From a virus: DNA of 64,000 nt. Each line of letters begins with the position of its first letter. Positions within the stretch are counted from its first letter, which is position 1. Shown here piece by piece: positions 1-9,318 of this stretch. Below the pieces are notes generated by a model. It was not told the DNA's origin. It saw only the letters and a program-made list of their open reading frames with translations, and searched no databases. The position numbers and the translations under genes were made by a program. The stretch spans positions 12,933 through 76,932 of IMG/VR virus record IMGVR_UViG_3300002518_000003. One strand, written 5' to 3'.

Positions 1-1832
1 TCCTGTGAGGTATTCCCCTCAAAGGCTATCAACCCAAGTCCCTCTATCTCCTGTGACTTGCTTACATATACACCAAGATCCTTCTGAAGAAGCAGTCCAG
101 CGGATACGTTGTCAAGGCCATAGACGTATTCATATACCGTACGGAAGTTGATGTTTGTCTTCGGCGCAAGATTCAACAGCTGCTGCAGTCGTGTGTTGTT
201 CAGGACAGACTTTATTGCAGGTGTAAGAAGATCAAAGTCCCTCCTGCTATCTAGGTTTGAAACGATTTCATGTAGGTTCTGCGTGGCCTGCAAGTCGTAT
301 GTGTGAATCTCATAGTTCTTTTGAACCAATCTTAAAACAACTCCTGTGGCGGTAACCTTTGGAAATGAGAACCGGACTGGCTGACTGATCTCTACAGCCG
401 TCTCTTCCACTACGATCCTGTTCCCCTCTGGTGTGATGTAGGAGATTTGATCTACCGTCAATGGATAAGCTGTGACTGGGTCGATGTCAATATAATTGAT
501 GTCTGTGGCGCCGCCAAGATCCAACTCCAAGAAAGAGATGACCCCCTCGTCAATGGGCTGGTCTCTCATGATGATATCAAACCAATATGTATCCTGTGTC
601 GCATCCAGGATGTTGTTGATGTCTGAGTGTACATCATCACCAGCAAGGTGCTCTTTGTGAGAGTGCTGTATGTCAGACGTATATCCATAGTTCAGATTCC
701 CAAGATCAAGACTACAGGGAGAGATAAGACATGCATCGAATGTGACTGTGGGGCCGTTTACCAGGATGGCGTCAAAGGTCAGGGCGAGAGCAAAGTCGTT
801 GGCTCCGAGGGGCTTGGGCTCAAGTAGTGCATCGAAAGTTGTTGAACACCAACCGCTGCCCGCCACGTTGGCTCCCTCAATGATGATTGCATCAAAGGTG
901 ACACAGGGGATGACGCCCTCCACCCAGAAGAAGATGTCTCCGATATCAGCAGAGATGCCGTTCAGGAGAAGAGTGTCGACTCTTGCTTGATCGTAGGTGA
1001 TGAGATATTCGCCGCGAGCTGCTGGTAACGTATTCGTCAACTCTATCAACCATCTGACTTGGACTCCGTCCAGCGTAAACTCAGCAAGACAGTCTACGTC
1101 CCTTGAGATTGGATTTTGTGCTGTTGAATATACCCACAGGTTGTCTGTGATCTGCTGAGCGATGACACTCTCTGCAGAGATCTTTGAGACAGACTGTCCC
1201 CAAGAATCTACAATGCCATCCTTCAATGTCACTCCGACAAACTGTTCGACAGAAGACAGCGTTGAAGGAAGCTGCATAGCTCGTGAGATGGGGTCGTGAA
1301 CAAGCTCATCTGGAATCGCACTGCCGGTACGTGAGTCCGAGTAGAAGTCCGCACCTGAATGCCCAACTCTATTATGTCTTCTTGCTCCGTCAGAAAAGGT
1401 GTTCCATTGAGCACTGCTGATGCCTAACGTGTTGGCAGAGAGAAACTCAAACAGAGCGACTTGTTCGTCAAGTTTGTTGATGATGTACTTAAGATCATGT
1501 AGGGCTTGGCCCTGAAAGACTTGCTCATGACCTTCGACCACATCAATAAGGTTATCAAACTCACCGAACAACACCTCGAGATCTGCATTCGCACGGGTCA
1601 ACATGTCGTTCTGAAGTACAGAACTTACTCTTCTGGAGGATATTGCGGCCTGTCTCTTGTAGAAAGGAGACGGGTCTCCTCCTTGAATCTCGTCCATGAC
1701 CTGACGAAGAGCGCTCTTGTACTCCTCAACATCGGCGAACTCACCCAAGGCGTTTCTGTCTCCCATCAACTTGGCCGTCGTCTTTGCCTGGTTTCGCGGA
1801 ACGGTGGACAGGAATTGCTCTAGTAATCTCAT
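1..1832 (-). CDS. Baseplate-periphery/fibre-like protein with tandem TFDA repeats (3' end outside window)
   Basis: An open frame runs from the ATG at 1832 to the left edge without a stop (at least 610 codons), so the C-terminus lies outside the window. The start is fixed by a TAATG overlap with the preceding gene. The N-terminal ~150 residues look helical and charged. Around residues 310-366 there are four closely spaced copies of a short strand-like motif: CVTFDAIII, STTFDALL, ALTFDAIL and TVTFDACL. The same core begins several other virion proteins here. The remainder is mixed alpha/beta with no domain I recognise. It is the last gene visible in the baseplate/fibre block, so a peripheral virion component is likely. 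This is inferred from context only. Confidence 0.75.
   Translation of the reverse strand, partial: MRLLEQFLSTVPRNQAKTTAKLMGDRNALGEFADVEEYKSALRQVMDEIQGGDPSPFYKRQAAISSRRVSSVLQNDMLTRANADLEVLFGEFDNLIDVVEGHEQVFQGQALHDLKYIINKLDEQVALFEFLSANTLGISSAQWNTFSDGARRHNRVGHSGADFYSDSRTGSAIPDELVHDPISRAMQLPSTLSSVEQFVGVTLKDGIVDSWGQSVSKISAESVIAQQITDNLWVYSTAQNPISRDVDCLAEFTLDGVQVRWLIELTNTLPAARGEYLITYDQARVDTLLLNGISADIGDIFFWVEGVIPCVTFDAIIIEGANVAGSGWCSTTFDALLEPKPLGANDFALALTFDAILVNGPTVTFDACLISPCSLDLGNLNYGYTSDIQHSHKEHLAGDDVHSDINNILDATQDTYWFDIIMRDQPIDEGVISFLELDLGGATDINYIDIDPVTAYPLTVDQISYITPEGNRIVVEETAVEISQPVRFSFPKVTATGVVLRLVQKNYEIHTYDLQATQNLHEIVSNLDSRRDFDLLTPAIKSVLNNTRLQQLLNLAPKTNINFRTVYEYVYGLDNVSAGLLLQKDLGVYVSKSQEIEGLGLIAFEGNTSQ
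725..905 (-). repeat. Four-copy TFDA peptide repeat array
   Basis: Within the leftmost gene, four copies of the core T-[FT]-D-A-hydrophobic follow each other at irregular spacing of about 10-22 residues. All are in the coding frame of the minus strand. Each resembles the N-terminal tag (TTTLDAVL) of other proteins in the window. The DNA copies share gcatc(a/g)aa(t/g)gt on the plus strand but differ elsewhere, so this is a protein-level repeat and not a recent DNA duplication. Confidence 0.8.
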
Positions 1833-2347
1833 TAAACGATCTTCCTATATGCTATCTTGACATTGAAATTGAGAAACTGTGTCGTCTTCAGCTCTGCAGA
1901 GGAGGGAGGAGCCACCCGAAGACCTATCGTAATCTCTGTAGCCTGATCAACCTTGCCCAAGCTATCAACTCCCAGAGTACAAGGAATCCTTGTATTCCAA
2001 GAGGAGCCTGCCGTTCCTGTAAAGCGCGTGGCGACAGCCCCCTGCACAATATACAGGCCTGTCTCAAATTGATTGCCCCAGTATAGTACCTTGTCGATAT
2101 CACCTAAGGGTGTCTGTCCTTCCCACCTTTCTTGAAATGGCTCATAGTCATCCATGCTTTCGATAGGCGCCAAATAGAATCCAGTAATTACCACGCTTCC
2201 ATCAAAATCATGTCTTAGGGTAAACGTCTTTGTTGTAACAGACGAGGGCGCCAAGGCCCCATAATCAACCTCTACAAGAGGGACATCTGTCTCTCTCCAT
2301 TCCCAGTTCACTCCCTTCGTCAAACTTTGTGTAATATCAATTGCCAT
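1832..2347 (-). CDS. Hypothetical virion protein, 171 aa
   Basis: The protein looks beta-rich (many alternating hydrophobic/polar stretches) and has no signal peptide, membrane segment or motif I recognise. Both ends are coupled: its ATG overlaps the TAA of the 722-aa gene (TAATG) and its TAA overlaps the start of the leftmost gene in the same way. It is therefore almost certainly co-translated with the baseplate-periphery proteins. Its size and composition would suit a small beta-sandwich adaptor between larger fibre components. That role is inference from position only. Confidence 0.65.
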   Translation of the reverse strand: MAIDITQSLTKGVNWEWRETDVPLVEVDYGALAPSSVTTKTFTLRHDFDGSVVITGFYLAPIESMDDYEPFQERWEGQTPLGDIDKVLYWGNQFETGLYIVQGAVATRFTGTAGSSWNTRIPCTLGVDSLGKVDQATEITIGLRVAPPSSAELKTTQFLNFNVKIAYRKIV

Positions 2348-4515
2348 TATGTAAGCACCGCATCCATAGTAACAGAGAGTGTGAGAGAGCCGGAGAACAA
2401 GACTGCATCAAATGCGACAGAGACAAAGGTGCTCGGGTCCACATCTCCTGGTTGTATGTGAATGATATCACTTCTACAGCCCTCGTTCCCATCGAACAGT
2501 GGAACCACATAAAAGTATGCAGGGCGCGTATTGAACACATTGTAAGTCAACGTCGGGGCTGCAGTCAGTTGTGTTGTAGTCGCAGCGACCTCCAAGAATG
2601 TTGTTTGAAGCATATCTCCATGGTAGACACGATACCCAGTCGCCCCTGGTACAGATGACCAAGTGAGAGTCACCGTGGTGTTCGTAGTAGAGACAGAGGT
2701 GGCGCCAGTGATTGTCGGCTTATCTCCATAGTAACGAATGATGGGGTAATGGCCATGTGCCATGTGTCTCTTGGCAATCTCTCCTACGTCCTCTCTTGTC
2801 AAAACGATGTCGTCCTCCGTCCCCAGCGTACCTTTGCCAGTGATAAGCGTACAGGGCAGTTCAATATAGGCGGTCCCTCTGCCTGGGAATGGACGGCCGT
2901 CCCAGTTTGCAACTTCTGAAAAAGATGCAATGTCTGGATAGGCATCGTAGTAAGAGGTTGGGTCGACATCCTCTTTCAGTCCCCCACCTTTCACTCTCGT
3001 ATCGATAGTAAATACATCCTGAGCACCAGCTCTCTTTCTTACCGCGACAGAGGCAAGCCAAAGAACCTGAGGGTCGTTCTGTCTCCACTCTTTATAGGTA
3101 TCAAACTGTGGATCAATGTCTGCCAACAAAACAGATCCAGGAACAAGAGACAGAGCTTCGTCTGTGAAGGCTGTCACCGCCATGCTCAGTTCATCAAATT
3201 CAATATGAAAAATGGCTCTATTGCCAGAGCCGTTTGCAACATTTGGTCTTGCATAAAAAATGATCCTCTTGCCAAGAACGCTTCTGTTATAGATTGGATT
3301 CAGGTTGTACCAGATATATTCAAGATCCTCTTCTTCATGGTAATGACTTACCACCACCTTGTTTCCTGACTCAAGATCAGTGTCCAGATATATAAAGCCG
3401 TCCCTGTTGTTAAACGATACGTTTGTCGTCGAGATCTGGGTCAGGCGAGTCGCTGTGAACTTGCCACTGATATCAGACCAGAATGTTCGAGCTGGATTGT
3501 TTGTATAACCACGCAGAGGTTGATCAAGTTCATCTGTCACGAGAATGTCAACAAACCTGTTGGCGGTTGTATCTATTTCCAAAGGCCATCTCTTTGTTCT
3601 GACAATTCTTCGACTGACTATATCAGCGTCATCAAACGCTGCGTACTTGTAAGGCTGAACAGGAAGAAAGGGCTGATCAACATATTCTGGAACATGGAAT
3701 CTACGAGGAGAGCCGTCTGTCGTCACGTAGATCTCTCCATTGGTGAACCTCATAAACCATGAGTCATCTGCATCTGTTCTTGCTGGAAGAAGAGGCCTGA
3801 TCTGACCTCCCTTGATCGCCTGAAAGTAATAGACCTGCGCAGGCGCATTGTAATTGATGGTAATTGTAAAGGCGCCACCGGCGTCTCCTACAGAATATGT
3901 TCTTTTTGTAGGATCTATTGCACCGTCTGCAGCGAGGTGCTCTTTATAAGCACGGTCAGTCTGAAGAAGGGACGTCTTTCTTTCTAGGTTGGCATCGAGA
4001 TAGGAGATGAAGTACACAGAATGATCTCCTGTCTCCTCATCAAAACTGAATGGAAGGTTGTGATATAGAGTCTTTGTGGCAGCGACCCAGGTATAGATTG
4101 AGTCATCTATCTCTTTTTGATTCCTATCAAAGACCCTGACCTCTGTAACCGTGGTCTCTGCCGAAAGATCATGCTTGTAAAAGAGAGGCACCACAGCCTC
4201 TCCGTCAGGAGCGACGAAGAGGTCTGTGATAAGAAATGTATGAAAGAGTGTAGAAAAGACATTGTTCTCTATCCTTCGTCTCTTGAACATTCTGTCAGAA
4301 TTCTCGATATAGTCTGTAGAAAGATCTCGTAAGTATATATTATCCTTACTGATTTGAGGAAGTGAAACGTATGCTATTCCGACTCCGTCGGCAGGTACAA
4401 ATCCACCATGTCTGATAAATCGAATTGGCTTCTTTGACACAACTCTTACCGGAACTCTTCTTTCGTGCTGTGTGACTGGACTTACCTTGAATTGGATAGG
4501 GATCTGTTCTGCCAT
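2347..4515 (-). CDS. Baseplate/fibre-like protein with Fn3-like domain and C-terminal DAVL repeats
   Basis: This 722-aa protein has a beta-rich body. A fibronectin type III-like domain sits near residues 593-690, with a strand reading TVTLTWSSVPGATGYRVY, which has the characteristic Trp and the Tyr-Arg-Val-Tyr strand. The last ~28 residues carry two copies of the repeat core, VAFDAVLF and VTMDAVLT, ending at the stop codon. Other genes carry this core at the N-terminus. Fn3 domains are common in phage tail and baseplate proteins, where they act as carbohydrate-contacting or spacer modules. The stop overlaps the next start (TAATG). Its position after the wedge genes suggests the baseplate periphery. 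Confidence 0.7.
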   Translation of the reverse strand: MAEQIPIQFKVSPVTQHERRVPVRVVSKKPIRFIRHGGFVPADGVGIAYVSLPQISKDNIYLRDLSTDYIENSDRMFKRRRIENNVFSTLFHTFLITDLFVAPDGEAVVPLFYKHDLSAETTVTEVRVFDRNQKEIDDSIYTWVAATKTLYHNLPFSFDEETGDHSVYFISYLDANLERKTSLLQTDRAYKEHLAADGAIDPTKRTYSVGDAGGAFTITINYNAPAQVYYFQAIKGGQIRPLLPARTDADDSWFMRFTNGEIYVTTDGSPRRFHVPEYVDQPFLPVQPYKYAAFDDADIVSRRIVRTKRWPLEIDTTANRFVDILVTDELDQPLRGYTNNPARTFWSDISGKFTATRLTQISTTNVSFNNRDGFIYLDTDLESGNKVVVSHYHEEEDLEYIWYNLNPIYNRSVLGKRIIFYARPNVANGSGNRAIFHIEFDELSMAVTAFTDEALSLVPGSVLLADIDPQFDTYKEWRQNDPQVLWLASVAVRKRAGAQDVFTIDTRVKGGGLKEDVDPTSYYDAYPDIASFSEVANWDGRPFPGRGTAYIELPCTLITGKGTLGTEDDIVLTREDVGEIAKRHMAHGHYPIIRYYGDKPTITGATSVSTTNTTVTLTWSSVPGATGYRVYHGDMLQTTFLEVAATTTQLTAAPTLTYNVFNTRPAYFYVVPLFDGNEGCRSDIIHIQPGDVDPSTFVSVAFDAVLFSGSLTLSVTMDAVLT

Positions 4516-6696
4516 TTAACGTACCAAGTCTTTATAGGTATATGTGATTCTTCCACCATGGATACTTTGAGTGTCCTCTGCTGCTACCGTTGATCTAATA
4601 TGAAGGTGGTAGGAAAAAGATTGCAGATCTGTTATCAGTCCTACTGGAACAGCTCCGTGAGCTTGAAGAGTGACGGCCGCTCCAGCATTATTCATTGTAA
4701 CAGGGCCCCATCTTTCCGAAGCTCTTGCCCCAACACCGTCGACAATTCCATTTGTTATGTTCTGTCTAACGATGTCTGCTCGAATTCGAAGAGCCCCAGC
4801 AGCGGACCAAAGAACCTCCATCTCCGTAACAGTGACACCATGAGGCAGTTTAAGTGGTACTGTGAAAGCGACATCAGAATCGTTTACGGCATCCACTCCA
4901 ATCTTTCTGATCCTAGGTGTTACGGCCCCCGGCGCATCAATCACATAGTCTATCTCCCAGCCATTGTTGTCAGGATATTGAACAGTATACCCGGGCGGAG
5001 TCTCATCCTGGTTATGGAAGAGAACAGCATCATAGCAGTCCCAAGAATAGTAACCAGTTCTTGTCTGGTCATATGTCAAAACGACCGCTCCGCCTGTGGC
5101 GCCCACCGCCACCTCTCTTGCAGAAGCGTCTGCTCGTAGATAAAGCAACTTGCTGTTGATGTCTGCGTTTGCGGTGCCTAGGTAAAGAGTTGAATCATTT
5201 CCAGTGTCAAAGAACCAGAGGCCACCGTCGTCACTTGCTGTGGGGACCGCACTTGTCGGCAATTGCCATCCTGGACCATCAGTTCCTTCGTCGTAGTAGA
5301 TACCCTCTAGATTGGCAACGGGACCAAGGAGCAACTTATACGAATCGTCCGCAGAGAAATCATCGACGTCTGCCATGTCTGTGGGAGCTGCTTGAGAGCC
5401 CAAATGCAGATCTCCGATCATGGAGTTGTCTGCATTGCGTGGGTCGAGGTGGTTGTACCCTTCCCTCAGCAGGTACTGTGGGTGATCATTAAAGGCGGTT
5501 GTAGACTCTGTGTATCTGGGCAGGGAGAATCTCTGTCCTATGCCGGCATGAGGCACCGTTACGCTCTCATCACTTCCGTCGTGAGCATGCTCCTGCATAA
5601 AGCCCATAAGATTCTTTATTGCGGCGGCCAGGCCATAGCCACCAAACGTAGCTATGTAATGCCTAGAGGCATGTGTTCCCAGATCAAGGGCATCCATTTC
5701 TGCCGGTAGTTGAAGAATGAATGTATTTCTGTCTGTGTACGAATAGACAATTGGGTTGTTACCTTGGTTGTTCTGAACTGGCCTCAGTCTGCTGATCGCT
5801 CCCGCTCCGTTGTACTCAATGAACCATAGCTGGACAAGACCTTCTGGGATATTGTCCGCAGGATTTAGGATGGCATACTCTGTGCCCCAGAAACCAGGAA
5901 CCGCATACCTTGGGATAGTACCGACAACACCGTCGTTTGCGAGCTGGAAGTCTACAAGAGTACCGTCTCTATCGTCATACCACTTGATCAAAGGTAGTTG
6001 AATTGTATAGTTCTTTGCACCGTTGTCAGTAATGGTACAGACAAGGTTGTGGAAAGTTAATGGTGGACCCGTAGTCACATTCTGTGAGATCTGAGCGATA
6101 TTCGGCACCACGTTCGGACCGTTTCTGACTCCATAGCCATTCACAAACGTTGTCGGATCCACCTCATACTCAACGTACTCGACACCGGTGTCCCCAGCTG
6201 CAGTGGCGATGGCGGTTCTGACCCTCTTGCCGGTTATGGTCCATTGACCATCTGTTGTAAGGTCTTGGGGTGTGTTGACACGGTTTGCTGTTGGGGCTTC
6301 CCAACCTCCAGCATTGTTGTCAGTGATCGCTGCGTTCTGCACTGCAGGTGCGCCGACGCCTGTCGTAAATGTCAGAGGTGGCGGATTCTTCGGCATGAAC
6401 CTAAGATCAAACTCTTTCAATCCTATAGGAAGATCCTGCCTGTATCTAAAGGTCGCGTTAGTTGGAATCCTAGCCTGAACATCGCCTACTCTTCCAATGG
6501 CTCTTACAACATTGGTGAGATAGGTCGCTTCGCTTTTTCCTTCTGATTCGTGGAAGGCATCTCCGATAAGACGCTCCAATGCCAATAAGGCAGAATCGGT
6601 TTGTGACGCCCATGTGTTTAGCTTACCAGGAGCAGGCGACTCTCCGTCCTGGAAGGTGATTGCGACCGGAAATAGATCTGCTAGCTTGTCAGCCAT
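4516..6696 (-). CDS. Tail-fibre/baseplate-associated structural protein with DHPQYLL motif
   Basis: A 726-aa protein. Near residue 369 there is an EHAHDGSDE segment, and near residue 404 a FNDHPQYLLREG segment. HxHDG and DHPQYL motifs recur in phage tail-fibre and baseplate-attached proteins, typically at the junction of structural modules. The rest is beta-rich with many Asp-Gly/Asn turns, as expected of an elongated receptor-facing protein. It starts with MADKLADL but lacks the TTTLDAVL tag of its neighbours. The start is supported by a good ribosome site, AGGAGTTATAATGG. It lies directly after the tagged 870-aa protein. Confidence 0.7.
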   Translation of the reverse strand: MADKLADLFPVAITFQDGESPAPGKLNTWASQTDSALLALERLIGDAFHESEGKSEATYLTNVVRAIGRVGDVQARIPTNATFRYRQDLPIGLKEFDLRFMPKNPPPLTFTTGVGAPAVQNAAITDNNAGGWEAPTANRVNTPQDLTTDGQWTITGKRVRTAIATAAGDTGVEYVEYEVDPTTFVNGYGVRNGPNVVPNIAQISQNVTTGPPLTFHNLVCTITDNGAKNYTIQLPLIKWYDDRDGTLVDFQLANDGVVGTIPRYAVPGFWGTEYAILNPADNIPEGLVQLWFIEYNGAGAISRLRPVQNNQGNNPIVYSYTDRNTFILQLPAEMDALDLGTHASRHYIATFGGYGLAAAIKNLMGFMQEHAHDGSDESVTVPHAGIGQRFSLPRYTESTTAFNDHPQYLLREGYNHLDPRNADNSMIGDLHLGSQAAPTDMADVDDFSADDSYKLLLGPVANLEGIYYDEGTDGPGWQLPTSAVPTASDDGGLWFFDTGNDSTLYLGTANADINSKLLYLRADASAREVAVGATGGAVVLTYDQTRTGYYSWDCYDAVLFHNQDETPPGYTVQYPDNNGWEIDYVIDAPGAVTPRIRKIGVDAVNDSDVAFTVPLKLPHGVTVTEMEVLWSAAGALRIRADIVRQNITNGIVDGVGARASERWGPVTMNNAGAAVTLQAHGAVPVGLITDLQSFSYHLHIRSTVAAEDTQSIHGGRITYTYKDLVR

Positions 6697-6705
6697 TATA
6701 ACTCC

Positions 6706-9318
6706 TTATACATATGTGTAGGTGGCGAAGGTAATCTGATGAGGATTTGGACCTACTGTCTCAGGCCTTCTCCATCCTACCACCAACTCATAAGCTCCCG
6801 CTGCAAGAGCAGGCATTGTTACTGTCATCGTTCTAGCATCTACGCTCAACGTGACATCTGCGTCAACGATAATGGTTTGAACATTCGCAGAAGAGGTCAG
6901 CCATACGTTTGGCTTAAGCTCTGTGTCCACAGGCATTCTGTCACCCGTGATTGTGACAACTGTGCCACCAGCAATCGGTCCACTTACTGGAAGGATGTTA
7001 TCAACTCTCATCTCAGAGTTGAGGAACATCCAGATCGCACCTCCAAGTCCAGAACCTGCAGACGCTGTCGGTGTCGGCAACGTCCACTCACCAAGCAGCC
7101 TGTTGGCAATCTGGACATCAAACGTAAGAGTGTTGGAGGTCAAGACTGGAGAGTTTACCGTCTGACAGCAGAAAGACACCTCTCTGTCAGATAAAGACCT
7201 GAACTTCATCGTATTGAATCCAGGATTCCCGGCAATCTGAGTCGGGTTCACCTCTCTCTCAACGTGAGGAGAGACTGTTGTGTCTTTTGTCCTCAACTCT
7301 CTATCAAAGACAAGATTAGTGAAGGCCCCCGAAGCAGTTACTGCTATCGGGTGTAGAACACTCCAAGACCCTTGGGCGTTTATGTATGCGAGTATACTGT
7401 TCCGACCCCCTGTTCGCAAATTGTTATCATACAGGTCTGCTGGGTCTCCGTTCTCTGTTACAAACACAAATGAGTTAGCAGCAGTCCCGGTCAATACACT
7501 TGGAACAACCAACGCGTTGTTGGTCCAAGCTGCACCATCTCCAGCCCAAATTGCACCACCACCAGGATTGACATCAAGAATCTCAGTCGTTCCAACAAGT
7601 CCTGGATCAGCTGTAGCCAACATACCGACTGCGTCGGCGGCAAGGTCCAGTCCTGGTACGGGCTGGTAGAGATGTGTGTCTACCATGTAGCTCTCTACGT
7701 CACCGTCTGTCAGGAATTGTGCATATGCCTCTCCGTTTTGATTCGTTCTCCTGCTTGCTGCTACGAATTGTCCGGAGGCGTCTGGGTTGAAAAAGTCGAC
7801 GTCTATGTTGGGGACTCCGTCGTGACGAACATCATGAACCTTTCCAAGAAGGAACATCAGATCAAGACCTGCCTGAAGAGGTCCGTAGTTCCCTGTCAGT
7901 GGATTGATGCTGTGATTTGGCGCTTCCAGATGGAGATGATCAATCTGAAGAAGCCTGTTCGATAGATAGATGAACCCCCTATCGAGAGAGTTGGTGACAG
8001 GATCAAGATTGAGCTCTCTGTCTCTGAATGACCCCGAAGCCCCCATGGGTTCATACTGGATGAATGGAACTGCATCATATGTTGCTGTGATAGCCAGTGC
8101 AGGTAGAGGGATGATTCCGTTAGGGCCGTTACCCAACCTTACTATTCCATACTCTGCATCCAACGTGAAGTGCAGATCTCCCGGACCAGAGACAGAAAAG
8201 TCTGCAACTCTTGTATACTCCACTGCGTTTACAAAGAGAGAGAAGCTCCATGTGTCTAGGACACCCAAGCTTGTCTCGTCAAAGGCGGGAAAGATGTCTA
8301 GAAATATACCCTGGCTTGGGGAGCCGTCCGTGGTTCCTATCGCGACGACAGTTCTCGTCAAGGCCCTGTTGCCGTTGAAGCTTAGATTTGCAGGGTAGTC
8401 ATTTGAATAGCTGATGCATCCATAGCTTGGGTGCCCGCCAACAGGCAAGAAAACCTGAATGGCTCCAGAAGGAGCGACAGAGTCTCTATAGCCAATGTAA
8501 TAATCTCCTACCACCAAGGTGCTATTTCTAAATCCGTCTATCCAGGCGTCGAAGCTGAGCTCTCTTACGAAGATGTCGGGATGGGTGAACTCGAGAGGGT
8601 ATACAGACAGAGGAGTGCCTGCCAATATAACAGTACCGATGTCGCTTGCGTCGACTGTGACAACAAGAGCTTCGTCTTCCACCACGCTACCTAGATTGAA
8701 TGTGGTCCTGAACTCGAAGAGTGAAGTGTCAGCGTTGCTGATATCCAGAGAAGGATCCAGCTCCACTCCATTCACTCTAAGACCTGTAAACTGATCAACC
8801 TGAACAAACTCATTCTGATATTGAATGTCTCCTGTAGAATCATATGTCAGGTATGCTGCTGTGATCGGGCTGTTGATAAGAGGCTCGAACCATAGATCAA
8901 TCCTACTGTTGCCGTCAGTGTCCACGTCTCTGCCAAGAGAGTCGATGATCGAGTCCTCGGAATACAACCAATATCTGTCACGGTGAACAAAGTATGTACC
9001 GGGTGTGACTCGCGCGACCCAACGATCGACAGAGTTCTTCATGTCTTCGATCTTCAACAACTTGATGTCGTTCTTGTCACCTATCCCCGACTGAAAGATG
9101 CTGTCTGGCAACCCAGTTGTGACTGGATCCATAAGGGCCGGAATCGTTGCATCTGTGTTCATCGTCCTTGGTACGGTCCATCTCATCTTGTCCCATTGAA
9201 AGCCAGCGACATGATCAAAGACCTCATAGGTCTTTGCTATCTTTGTCGCTGGACGAAACACCGTATTCGTCGCTTGAAGGATTGCATCAAGTGTGGTTGT
9301 GACATTCAGATCAGCCAT
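6706..9318 (-). CDS. Large virion protein with N-terminal TTTLDAIL tag and C-terminal IPT/TIG-like domain
   Basis: This 870-aa protein begins MADLNVTTTLDAILQATNT, a clear example of the recurring N-terminal tag. The body is beta-rich. The last ~95 residues (about 775-870) fit an IPT/TIG immunoglobulin-like fold: ILPVSGPIAGGTVVTITG followed by regularly spaced strands. IPT/TIG domains are frequent in phage surface proteins and usually mediate protein-protein or glycan contact. It sits between two other tagged proteins, and the upstream gene ends immediately before its ATG. A role as a fibre or baseplate-periphery component is inferred from order. Confidence 0.7.
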   Translation of the reverse strand: MADLNVTTTLDAILQATNTVFRPATKIAKTYEVFDHVAGFQWDKMRWTVPRTMNTDATIPALMDPVTTGLPDSIFQSGIGDKNDIKLLKIEDMKNSVDRWVARVTPGTYFVHRDRYWLYSEDSIIDSLGRDVDTDGNSRIDLWFEPLINSPITAAYLTYDSTGDIQYQNEFVQVDQFTGLRVNGVELDPSLDISNADTSLFEFRTTFNLGSVVEDEALVVTVDASDIGTVILAGTPLSVYPLEFTHPDIFVRELSFDAWIDGFRNSTLVVGDYYIGYRDSVAPSGAIQVFLPVGGHPSYGCISYSNDYPANLSFNGNRALTRTVVAIGTTDGSPSQGIFLDIFPAFDETSLGVLDTWSFSLFVNAVEYTRVADFSVSGPGDLHFTLDAEYGIVRLGNGPNGIIPLPALAITATYDAVPFIQYEPMGASGSFRDRELNLDPVTNSLDRGFIYLSNRLLQIDHLHLEAPNHSINPLTGNYGPLQAGLDLMFLLGKVHDVRHDGVPNIDVDFFNPDASGQFVAASRRTNQNGEAYAQFLTDGDVESYMVDTHLYQPVPGLDLAADAVGMLATADPGLVGTTEILDVNPGGGAIWAGDGAAWTNNALVVPSVLTGTAANSFVFVTENGDPADLYDNNLRTGGRNSILAYINAQGSWSVLHPIAVTASGAFTNLVFDRELRTKDTTVSPHVEREVNPTQIAGNPGFNTMKFRSLSDREVSFCCQTVNSPVLTSNTLTFDVQIANRLLGEWTLPTPTASAGSGLGGAIWMFLNSEMRVDNILPVSGPIAGGTVVTITGDRMPVDTELKPNVWLTSSANVQTIIVDADVTLSVDARTMTVTMPALAAGAYELVVGWRRPETVGPNPHQITFATYTYV

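Noticed and set aside
742-990. Plus-strand open frame over the repeat array
   Set aside because: It is a shadow of the TFDA-coding minus strand and has no ribosome site.
5010-5030. Apparent tag core YDAVLF in the 726-aa protein
   Set aside because: It lacks the preceding Thr/Val strand and occurs alone in the interior; most likely chance.
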